From NCBI GenBank assembly GCA_943788675.1, contig CALSRE010000002.1:219247-283246 (forward strand): a DNA stretch of 64,000 nt, given 5' to 3'. The position numbers and the translations under genes are program-made. This DNA is from an uncultured bacterium. GTDB taxonomy: Bacteria; Fidelibacterota; Marinisomatia; Marinisomatales; Marinisomataceae. Within the stretch, counting starts at the first letter, position 1, and every line of letters begins with the position of its first letter. The notes under the pieces are model-generated. The model did no database searches and was not told where the DNA came from. It was given only the letters and a program-made list of their open reading frames with translations. This document shows positions 56,378-64,000 of this stretch, one piece after another.

Positions 56378-57586
56378 TTATTTTTTTGCTTTCCATTCAA
56401 AATAATTTCCATCATAAGATGATTTTGATTGCCATTCTTGCACTTTAGAATCAATTTTTTTGACTGAATCTTTGTCTATATCATGAATTAATTCTAAAGT
56501 TAAGTCGCCAACTGTTTTAGCGCTAACTCTTGAAGCTTTAATGTTGCCTTTTCCAGTAATTGCATTACCCATCCCATGAACTTTATCTAGTTCATCAAAT
56601 TTACCAGAGTCTTGATCAACAATATTATAAGTTGAACCATCCATTGGTATTCCTTCGATTGGTTCAGGTAAGCTTCCAATTGAACTAATAAATGTATTAC
56701 CAGATAGAATTTTTGATGAACCTTCTTTTGGCATTAACTTTCCATCTATAATTTCATTTTCAATCACTTCTAAGCCATTTAATTTTTTTCCATCGTAAGA
56801 CAAGCCAACTGGTTGAGTACATTCAGCGACATTAAATAAAAATTTATCTTGAGTATTGCTTAGAATTTTTCGTCTAGCCATTTTTCTTTTTTCAACAACA
56901 GCCTCAGGTGCATCTTCTGGAATAGTTGTTAGAGGCATATTTTCTATGTTTCTACGATATACCAAAGTAGTCCCTTTAATATCTAGGTCTTCATACCTTA
57001 GATTAAATTGATCTAAATATTTTGGAATACCTTTATGCTCCATTTCAATAATATCAAAATTATCAATTTTGGATTCAACTTTCTGCCTAACTAATTCTAA
57101 TTGAGTAATCTTACATACATCAATGGAAGCTAACCCTCCGCCAATAACAACAGCATTATCTTGGATATCTACTTTAGGGCCAACATAAGATGATTCATGA
57201 TAATGATTGAACCAAAAAACAAAAGGGTTTTGATAGTAAAAATTATCAAACTTTTCAATATCTGGTAATGGAAAAGATCTATCTTTCCAAGCTCCATTAG
57301 CAAAATAAATGCAGCTCCATCCCATATTATAAATCTCTTCAAATGAAATATCTTCACCTATTCTTGTAAGAGGAACAAAATCTACTAAGTCATGCGATAA
57401 AATATCATCAATCTTAAAATATTCGTTAATTCTTTGTTTTTCATGCCATCTTGGAAGTCCATCTTCAATTTTCCCATAAGGCATTCTATTTTGATCTACG
57501 ACTACACAACGTATACCTTCATCTGTAAGTTTTTTTACAGCTGTTGAGCCTGAAACTGCTCCTCCAATAATCAATACTACTTTCAT
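56378..57586 (-). CDS. FAD/NAD(P)-dependent oxidoreductase, ferredoxin-NADP reductase (adrenodoxin reductase-like) type
   Basis: 402 aa. The N-terminal FAD site is VLIIGGAVSGSTA (residues 4-16). A second nucleotide-binding loop AVVIGGGLASIDVC is near residue 146. The C-terminal GMGNAITGKGNIKASR motif matches the end of adrenodoxin-reductase/GltD-like flavoproteins. No iron-sulfur domain is present. It lies just upstream of nqrA on the same strand, suggesting electron traffic between NADPH and ferredoxin or NADH pools, but the partner is unknown. Confidence 0.8.
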   Translation of the reverse strand: MKVVLIIGGAVSGSTAVKKLTDEGIRCVVVDQNRMPYGKIEDGLPRWHEKQRINEYFKIDDILSHDLVDFVPLTRIGEDISFEEIYNMGWSCIYFANGAWKDRSFPLPDIEKFDNFYYQNPFVFWFNHYHESSYVGPKVDIQDNAVVIGGGLASIDVCKITQLELVRQKVESKIDNFDIIEMEHKGIPKYLDQFNLRYEDLDIKGTTLVYRRNIENMPLTTIPEDAPEAVVEKRKMARRKILSNTQDKFLFNVAECTQPVGLSYDGKKLNGLEVIENEIIDGKLMPKEGSSKILSGNTFISSIGSLPEPIEGIPMDGSTYNIVDQDSGKFDELDKVHGMGNAITGKGNIKASRVSAKTVGDLTLELIHDIDKDSVKKIDSKVQEWQSKSSYDGNYFEWKAKK

Positions 57587-57636
57587 TTTATTAATACTGC
57601 TTTCATTCTTTTTTTTATTTATTAAATTTATTAAAC

Positions 57637-58550
57637 ATGAAGTTAATAAATAATTTAATAATTCAAATCATTCCTTTTTTGCCAAAATTTTTTGTCAAAA
57701 TTGTTGCCTCACCATACATAGCAGGAATTTCAGATAATGAAATGCTCGATAATGTTAAAAAATTAAATGATCAAGGATTTGAGGTAGCAATAGATATTCT
57801 TGGTGAACACGTTCAGACTGAAATTGAGGCTAAAGAAATTACAGATAGATACACATCTATTTACGATGAAATTTCAAAAAGAAAATTATCTGCTAATATT
57901 TCAATAAAATTAACCCATATTGGACAAGATTTAGGTTACGATATAGTAAAGAGAAATCTTTCTTCTCTCGTGCAAGCAGCTAAAAAAAATAATAATTTTC
58001 TTAGATTGGATATGGAGAATGTTCCTTATACATCAGAAACTATCCGGCTATATAAAGAAATGTTTGCAGAATACCAAAAAATTGGCATAGTTATTCAAGC
58101 TTACTTACATAGATCTATAGCTGATATTAACAATCTTAGCAATGAAAACTTTAATGTAAGAGTATGCAAAGGAATTTATGTAGAAGATCCAAAACTAGTT
58201 TTAAATGATTACCAAGAAATTAGAGATAATTATATCAAGCTTGTTAAAAAAGCCATTAAAAAAAATCTTATGTTGGAATAGCAACGCATGACGAAAACTT
58301 GATAGACGATCTATGTTCATGGTTAAAAGAAAATAATGTTCCTAAAAATAGGTTTGAATTTCAAGTATTACACGGTGTACCAATGCGTAAAAAACTTAAA
58401 CAACTTATGGATGATGGAAATACTGTTCGAGTCTATCTTCCCTATGGAGATAATTGGTATGACTATTCAATTAGAAGGCTAAAAGAAAATCCAAAAATGG
58501 CGGGGTACATTATCAAAAACTTATTTTCTTCAATTTTTAGACTTAGATAG
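57637..58550 (+). pseudogene. Proline dehydrogenase, interrupted by one frameshift
   Basis: Monofunctional FAD proline dehydrogenase (PutB/FadM type), first step of proline degradation. The first part (57637-58281) carries VAIDILGEH, FLRLDMENVPYTSETIRLY and RVCKGIYVEDP. The second frame continues with VGIATHDENLIDDL and ends YSIRRLKENPKMAGY. The break lies in a run of eight A (58258-58265); a ninth A would restore one frame of 304 aa, close to the 302 aa of B. subtilis FadM. Both halves are well conserved, so this is either a sequence error or a very recent mutation. It overlaps the convergent neighbour by 21 nt. Confidence 0.9.
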
Positions 58551-59030
58551 ATTTTTATATCTATAAATATATAATAAAATTATTCCTGCGCAATTTGGTA
58601 TTATCACTTCCGGGCTAGACCAAGAAATTCCATCAAAATGCATATCAGATAAAGGCCAAAAAATTTTGACTGGAAAGAATTCTTTTGTATGAAATGGGAA
58701 ATCTAAAACAATATGGAAAGGCCAAGCTAACATAGGCCAAACTAATTCTTTTTTAAATTTTGCTGCTATTCCAATCACAATAAAAGCTGTTAAAAAACTG
58801 TGGGATAAATTATCCATAAAAAAGAGCCAATCTGGAAATGGCTCAAGTTGTTTTAAGCTTTCTAAGGTTGGCAATCCTCCATATTTTAAAGAACCGCTAA
58901 AAAATTTTACAACAAATAGAACTCCAAACGATACAAGATCCGGCATTGCACCAAAAAAAATGGCTAACTTCCAATGTCCTCTATAGCCAAAAAGACCACT
59001 ACCCCACAGAGCATGACTTAAAGTATCCAT
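58530..59030 (-). CDS. YdjM-like membrane-bound metal-dependent hydrolase family
   Basis: 166 aa, four or so hydrophobic segments. It starts MDTLSHALWGSGLFG, with conserved His6, then AMPDLVSFG (Asp near 31), a His-containing MDNLSHSF (near 75) and PFHIVLDFPFH (near 105). These His/Asp positions resemble the YdjM/DUF457 group described as membrane-bound metal-dependent hydrolases. The substrate is unknown. It is intact although both neighbours carry frameshifts. Confidence 0.7.
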   Translation of the reverse strand: MDTLSHALWGSGLFGYRGHWKLAIFFGAMPDLVSFGVLFVVKFFSGSLKYGGLPTLESLKQLEPFPDWLFFMDNLSHSFLTAFIVIGIAAKFKKELVWPMLAWPFHIVLDFPFHTKEFFPVKIFWPLSDMHFDGISWSSPEVIIPNCAGIILLYIYRYKNLSKSKN

Positions 59031-60374
59031 TTATTTTGCTAATGCGCCCATAGGATCCCATGGTTTTAATGGAATTGCTTCTCCAGATTCAAAAATTTCG
59101 TTTAGCTCATCTGATATATAGTCTTTATGGACAACAATTTCATAATTATACTCATCAAACCACTTATCAGTCATAATATGATATCCTTTATTTCCACCTT
59201 TGTCACCCCAACTATTTTCTACTCTCCATTTTACTGCATTTTGATTCTTATCTAAATCAACACCAGTGAAAAGCATGGCATGCGTCATTTGGCTTTGACC
59301 ATACTCTAGTCTTTCTGCTTTATTCATTTTAAAACCTGTATCATAAAACATTTCATAATCAAATAATTCTGTGTCCATCACCCCTAAATCCCTATGAAAA
59401 TGCTTTCCTACATCGCAACCAAACCATACAGGATTGTCATCCTTTATTGATTTAATACAAGCTTCTTTCATAGTGTTGCTTTCAACATTAAGATATCTAA
59501 TTGCATTGCCTTCTACAACATTACCTAATGTTCAACAGTATAAATTTTATTATACTCTTTATCGCTCATCGGACAATTAATCAAACAAACATAGTCATCA
59601 AGATTTAATCCAACATGTTCTTGATAAAAAGATTGTGGAGTTAAATTTTCAAATCTGCTAAATTTTTTATCCTTATCTCTACCTGCCAATCAAAAGTTTC
59701 TGGAGGAGTTCCTAGATGCATAGTTAGCATTTTAAAGATTTCCTCAATCATTTGATTTTTCAATTTGCTTAAATCATCATTTGAAGATCCTTCTGTAGAT
59801 TTTTTACGTAAATCATGTGCGTTCTCTCTTAACTTTCTTGACAACATCTTGTTCATTTCAGAAGACTGGCTTGATGAAAATGATTCCGACATTTCAGCTT
59901 GCGGTATCACGCCATACTTCTTAATTAAATTTGCCCACATATCCCATTGTCCGCCATCTTCAGTTGGTGTTTGAAGTAAATGCATAATAATTCTGCTGTC
60001 AGATTTTTCGTCAAGCGTAGATAGAATAGACTCTAAAAAATAGTTTGCTTTTTCTAGCTTATCCCAGAACATAAAATAGCTTTGAGAAAATTGAAAATCT
60101 TTCAAGTTGTGTTTTCTTCCTAAATAAATTCTAAAAAGATTTAATCCAGCAAAACCCCAACATCTTCCACTTGATTTTTGATTAGTAGCAGGCATTTCAC
60201 CGGAAACAACATGAGAAAAAGAATGATCTATCTTTCTATATCTTATCCCAATCCATTGAAAGTTCATTAGAATTAGTTTTAATCATTGCATTTCTCACAA
60301 CTTTTGTATGTTTATCATCTGAAACATTGGCTCTGAGTTTGATTTATTTGATCTATTGATATTTTTTTTGACAT
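59031..60374 (-). pseudogene. pepC: Bleomycin hydrolase/aminopeptidase C (C1 peptidase), broken by four frameshifts
   Basis: Cytoplasmic Cys aminopeptidase. It starts with ATG 60374 behind AAAGGAA and ends at 59031; corrected length is 447 aa, typical of PepC. The catalytic Cys is in TNQKSSGRCWGFAGLN, the His in QMTHAMLFTGVD and the Asn in ENSWGDKG. Frame changes: one extra base at 60320-60328, one extra G in GGG 60247-60249, one missing base at 59678-59688 and one missing base at 59526-59530. All fragments match the family in order, so I read this as one gene. The errors cancel, which favours sequencing errors over decay. Confidence 0.88.
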
Positions 60375-60391
60375 TTTTTGATTTCCTTTTT

Positions 60392-61255
60392 TTATGACCC
60401 TCTTTTTCCCCAAATCATTTTATTTTTGAGAGTCTCATAATAATTATAATCTTTGAAAGTGATAAATTTATAATGATGCTTAGCTTGAGATATTCTCACG
60501 GTAGACTGACTTGTAAATTTATAATATTCTGCCCATCAACAATAAGGTTAAGATTTTTTTCAGAATCAGCATTAAACCTAAATTCAACTTCAACATCAGG
60601 TGGCAACACAAGAGGTCTCGATGTAAGAGAATGTGGTGCATATAGGAGTTACTATAATTGAAAAAACATCTGGTTGAACAATTGGTCCACCTGAAGATAA
60701 AGAATATGCAGTTGAACCTGTTGGAGTGCTTATAATAATTCCATCAGACTTATAGTCACTTACATGTTGGTTGTCTATAAATAATGACAAGGACGTTACT
60801 CTAAACGACGTTTCGTTTTGAACTACAAAATCATTGACAGCATAAAAAGAATTATTATTGTCTGAAATTTTAGCAGATAAAACCAATCTATCTTGAATTT
60901 TAAATTCATTATTCTTAACTGCTTCTAATTTATCAATCAACACCTCTGGAGTAATTTGAGCTAAAAATCCCAGTCCTCCTAAATGAACACCAATTACAGG
61001 AACTGATGGATTAGAAAAAATTCTTACACCGGATATAAGAGTACCATCTCCTCCTAAACAAAGAAGGAAATCTACTTCTGGTGGATTTTGGGTAGAAAAA
61101 TATGAAACATCACCATCGATGCTAATACTTTTTAGGCGATCGGCTAAATGAACATTTATATTATTTTCACTAGCCCATTGCAAAGCGTTTTGGACTAACG
61201 CAGGAACTTTTTCTTTTTCTGCATTAGCCCATATAGCAAAACTCTTGACTTGCAT
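60392..61255 (-). pseudogene. nadK: NAD kinase, broken by two frameshifts
   Basis: Makes NADP from NAD. The intact N-terminal part has the GGDGTLISG motif (near residue 69) and the NE/D-type DGIIISTPTGSTAYSLSSGGP stretch (in two adjacent blocks near 172-192). An extra base at 60634-60640 and a missing base at 60513-60522 disrupt the end; after correction it continues PHSLTSRPLVLPPDVEVE, LNLIVDGQ and a basic C-terminus to the stop at 60392, giving 287 aa. NAD kinase is essential in most bacteria, so real inactivation is unlikely. It overlaps no neighbour; pepC starts 18 nt downstream. Confidence 0.9.
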
Positions 61256-61260
61256 TTTAA

Positions 61261-61356
61261 TTATTTATTTTTTTTCTTATGTCTATCTGCTCTTAAACGT
61301 TTTTTACGTTTATGAGTATTCATTTTTCTTTTTTTTCTTTTTTTACCGCAAGGCAT
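61261..61356 (-). CDS. Tiny basic protein, AURKAIP1/COX24 (mS38-like) domain
   Basis: 31 aa, mostly Lys and Arg. It starts MPCGKKRKK and contains THKRKKRLRADRHKKK, the pattern of short bacterial AURKAIP1/COX24-domain proteins related to the mitochondrial ribosomal protein mS38 and mycobacterial bS22. A strong AAGGAG lies 7 nt before the ATG. It sits between the HU gene and nadK. A ribosomal role is established only for relatives. Confidence 0.85.
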   Translation of the reverse strand: MPCGKKRKKRKMNTHKRKKRLRADRHKKKNK

Positions 61357-61366
61357 TTATTGCTCC

Positions 61367-61657
61367 TTAATATTCGATTAATTTTTCATTTACTGTTTTC
61401 TTCATCAACTTTGATGGCTTAAAAACTGGTACATATCTCTCAGGCAAGAAAATTGGATCTCCAGTCTTAGGATTTCTTGCCTTTTTAGGCAGTCTATGCT
61501 TAACACTGAATGTACCAAATCCTCGCAATTCTATTTTATCATTACTACTTAATGCTTTAATTATTTCACTAAAAGACTCATTAAGTACAGCTTCCACCTC
61601 TACCTTCGTAAGCCCAGTAGCGCTTGCTACATTATCTACTATATCTTGCTTAATCAT
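61367..61657 (-). CDS. HU/IHF family DNA-binding protein
   Basis: 96 aa. The N-terminal helices (MIKQDIVDNVASATGLTKVE) and the beta-arm signature GFGTFSVKHRLPKKARNPKTG (as GFGTFSVKHR then ARNPKTGDP near residues 47-67) are clear. One copy only is in the window, so HU rather than an IHF alpha/beta pair is likely. Its ATG overlaps the end of the lytic transglycosylase by 4 nt. Confidence 0.95.
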   Translation of the reverse strand: MIKQDIVDNVASATGLTKVEVEAVLNESFSEIIKALSSNDKIELRGFGTFSVKHRLPKKARNPKTGDPIFLPERYVPVFKPSKLMKKTVNEKLIEY

Positions 61658-63398
61658 TCAAAATAAATTGTTAGTTTTTGACCAGGATAAATTGTAGAAG
61701 ATTTCATACTATTCCAACTTTTAATTTTTGCTACAGTAGTGCTATTTTTCTTAGCAATCTTGCCCAAACTATCACCGGTCTTGACAATATAAACATTTTT
61801 CTTTGGACTATCCTTAACTGGTTGTCCTTTTACAAATAAAGATAATTTTTGACCAGGGTAAATAACAGATTTTGATCCCATATTATTCCATTTTCTAATT
61901 TCACTAGCTCTAGTATTAAACTCTTCGGCTATATGTCCGAGTGTATCACCAGTTTTAACAGAATATATAATTTTTTTCAGGATAATTCGAATAAAGTCCA
62001 CCTTTACTGGAATTTTTAACCTTTGACCGATTGAAAGCTTATTAATATTAGAAATATTATTTATTGTCTGTAAATCAGCAACTAATACTCGATATTTCGA
62101 AGCAATAGAAATTAAATTTTCACCTTTTTGAACTCTATGCTCTACTTTTTGAAAAGCAAACTTTCTATCCTCTGGAATTTCACTAAATTTTTTATAAAAA
62201 ATATCTTTTTTACCATCGGAATATTTAATGAATATGGACCATTATTTGGTGTTGCAGGTTGTCTCAGTTCAGGATTTAACCTCTTTATGGTACTAAGTTT
62301 AGTTCCTGCAGCTTTAGCTATAACTGTTAAATCTGCGCTCTTTTCAATTTGGACTACATCATACTTAAGAGGATTTGATCTGGGAATTTTAAAACCATAT
62401 TTTTCAGGATTTTTTACAATTATTGCTGCAGATAAATAATAAGGTATATAATTCTTTGTTTCTTGTGGCAATGAATATAGTTGCCAATAATCAGATGTTT
62501 CATGAAGCTTTAATGCGCGATTCAGTCTACCCCACCCTCCATTGTATGCTGCTAAAACTAAATACCAATCATCAAATTCTTTATAAAGATCTTTAAAGTA
62601 TTTTGCTGCAGCATGCGTAGATTTTATTGGATCTTGTCTTTCGTCTATATACCAATTTCTATTTAAACCATATTCCTTACCAGTAGAATACATAAATTGC
62701 CATAATCCAACAGCCTGAGCTCTAGATACAGCTTTAGGGTCTAAACCTGCCTCTATCATTGAAACAACAATTAATTCCTCAGGTAAATCATATTCTCTAG
62801 ATATGGTAAAATAATATCTTTATACTGAACATATCTTCTTTAACCAAACATTAAATCCTTTTCTTCCCTTGCCTTGGAAATATCTAATATAGCTTTCTAC
62901 CTGAGAATTTGTAGACAAGAGGGATATGCCCTTCTCTATCATCAATAATTGTAAACTTTGTTAATCCCATCTCAACAGACTCATTTTCTGAAGTATATTG
63001 TTCGATATCTCTTTTTATTAGATCTGCTGTAAGAAATTGAGTTGAACTATCTATGGTATTTAGTCTAGTTGTATAGATCTTAACAAAATCAGTTTGAAAT
63101 TTTTCAAATTCAATTTTATCCAACTCTTCTCTGACGCCTAGTTGTTCAACATCTGACATAAGGTCAAAAACTTTTTTAATATTATATACTACTTCTACTG
63201 TATCCAATTGACATCTGCAATTATAGCATCTGATAAAAACTGTTTAGCTTCGTCAAGTATAGATGTTATACGGTTTGATGTTCCAAGGAAAGAAATATCA
63301 TCAGTATTCATAAATGGTTTTTTTGGCTTTTCTGAAAGATTTTGTCCAAAGGCAGCTGAGAATAATGCTAAGGCAACTATTATATATTTTTTTGTCAT
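61654..63398 (-). pseudogene. LysM-containing lytic transglycosylase (MltD-like), broken by five frameshifts
   Basis: Cleaves peptidoglycan in the periplasm. It starts at ATG 63398 with a signal peptide (IIVALALFSAAFGQ). Fragments in order: an N-terminal helical region, LPEELIVVSMIEAGLDPKAV with the catalytic Glu, AQAVGLWQFMYSTGKEYGLN, LAAYNGGWGRLNRAL, then three LysM repeats (starting near 62125, 61965 and 61795). Frame changes: missing base at about 63205-63215, extra base at 62908-62925, extra base at 62832-62843, missing base at 62792-62803 and missing base at 62215-62222. Corrected length is 581 aa. The gaps fall between conserved blocks without lost residues. Confidence 0.85.
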
Positions 63399-63432
63399 AA
63401 AGTCGTGAAATTATTTGTAATAACTCTGATAA

Positions 63433-63901
63433 TCAAGTTAGGGTTTTTATTTTACTTATATAGCTAGAGCTACTGTAGCCTTCATGAAATTGTAAAACTT
63501 TTACATTTCCTCCGTTTTTAATTACGGTATTTGAGCCTACAATATCCTCAATTTTATAATCACCGCCTTTCACAAGAATATCTGGCAGTATTTCTTGTAT
63601 CAAATTTTTGGGAGTTTGTTCCTCGAATACTAAAACCATATCGACTGATGTGAGCGCCATTAACAACTTAGCTCTATCTTCAAAAATATTAATAGGTCTG
63701 TTTTCACCCTTAAGATTCTTGACTGATTTATCTGAGTTTAATCCAACAATTAAGTAATCTCCTAACTCCTTTGCTTTCGATAAGTATCGGATATGACCGA
63801 CGTGTAATAAATCAAAACACCCATTAGTGAAAAACTATTTTTTTTGCTTCATTTTTTAACAAATTAATATGTTCTAAATTATGTGTAATTGAATATTTCA
63901 T
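63433..63901 (-). pseudogene. rfaE2: D-glycero-beta-D-manno-heptose 1-phosphate adenylyltransferase, one frameshift
   Basis: Stand-alone C-terminal half of HldE, activating heptose for lipopolysaccharide. It starts at ATG 63901. The nucleotidyltransferase motif FTNGCFDLLHVGHIRYL and the LVKGGDYKIEDIVG signature are present. One extra base in a five-A run (63830-63834, plus strand) breaks the frame right at the first motif; removing it gives 155 aa, the usual size. The presence of a heptose pathway implies a Gram-negative outer membrane. Confidence 0.88.
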
Positions 63902-63902
63902 A

Positions 63903-64000
63903 TTAAGCTCTCATCATTTTATCAATACTGTTTTTAATTAAATTTGTTAAATCATCTCTGTCGCTATAAGTAAAATTTTCTGGATTGATAGGTTTGCCAA
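63903..64000 (-). CDS. C-terminal end of a probable 1-acyl-glycerol-3-phosphate acyltransferase (partial)
   Basis: 32 codons ending in TAA at 63903, the stop overlapping the rfaE2 start region by 0-2 nt. The visible GKPINPENFTYSDRDDLTNL resembles the tail of PlsC-type acyltransferases (FGKPI followed by a charged helix). Too little is visible to be sure. Confidence 0.4.
   Translation of the reverse strand, partial: GKPINPENFTYSDRDDLTNLIKNSIDKMMRA

Noticed and set aside
60392..61255. NAD kinase as a true pseudogene
   Set aside because: The gene is normally essential, its two indels cancel, and all conserved blocks are present; local sequence error is more likely.
1..64000. tRNA or rRNA genes, CRISPR arrays, insertion sequences, prophage, plasmid origins
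   Set aside because: By eye I found no cloverleaf-like clusters, regular repeat-spacer arrays, transposase genes or phage genes; the one tyrosine recombinase looks like housekeeping Xer.

Overview
The window is an AT-rich, tightly packed bacterial chromosome segment dominated by housekeeping genes. From about 57.6 kb leftwards almost every gene is on the minus strand. Neighbouring genes often overlap by 1-35 nt or sit within a few bases of each other, which looks like a streamlined genome. A complete Na+-translocating NADH:quinone reductase locus (nqrA-F, apbE, nqrM) beside an NhaD-type Na+/H+ antiporter points to a sodium-rich, probably marine habitat. A class II B12-dependent ribonucleotide reductase, a CxxxY-type CcmE, a tiny COX24/mS38-like protein and an archaeal-type GAPDH suggest the FCB side of the tree. 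A SAR406/Marinimicrobia-like organism is my best guess, but that is inference and no marker was searched.

Layout from left to right: (1) 1-5.6 kb: a truncated fused indolepyruvate-type ferredoxin oxidoreductase, divergent from nrdJ. (2) 5.6-9.1 kb: the rplM-rpsI-rpsB-tsf-pyrH-frr translation cluster. (3) 9.2-16.7 kb: pyrimidine synthesis (pyrB, pyrC), miaA, an M50 protease, a Xer recombinase, gcvH, accC, accB and efp. (4) 16.7-27.1 kb: a lipoprotein-DUF58-MoxR module, an AsmA-like protein, dnaK, a Lol-type ABC transporter and lysS. (5) 27.1-36.2 kb: prfB with its programmed +1 frameshift, a PNPOx-UbiA fusion, cdaA, folP, ftsH, tilS, a metallo-beta-lactamase-fold protein and a type II GAPDH. 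(6) 36.2-40.7 kb: cytochrome c maturation (ccmE, F, A, B, C, D plus one extra tiny membrane ORF). (7) 40.7-49.3 kb: a B12-dependent acyl-CoA mutase, dxs, pdxT, pdxS, ispH, a DHH phosphoesterase, a PduO adenosyltransferase and nhaD. (8) 49.4-57.6 kb: nqrM, apbE, nqrF-A and an FAD oxidoreductase. (9) 57.6-64 kb: proline dehydrogenase, a YdjM-like protein, bleomycin-hydrolase-type peptidase, NAD kinase, a COX24-like protein, HU, a LysM lytic transglycosylase, RfaE2 and the end of a probable acyltransferase.

Three themes link the genes. Cobalamin: PduO makes adenosylcobalamin, which both NrdJ and the acyl-CoA mutase need. Sodium bioenergetics: NQR pumps Na+, NhaD exchanges Na+ for H+, ApbE and NqrM mature NQR, and the UbiA-type prenyltransferase may supply a quinone. 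Isoprenoids: dxs and ispH belong to the MEP pathway that feeds prenyl chains.

The most distinctive sequence element is the prfB recoding site, which lies inside a near-perfect hairpin whose 3' arm carries CCTCC, an anti-Shine-Dalgarno mimic. A second observation affects how the data should be read. The last ~6.4 kb holds 13 single-base frameshifts in five genes, including the normally essential NAD kinase, while the first 57 kb has none except the programmed one. That pattern is best explained by uncorrected sequence errors near a contig end.
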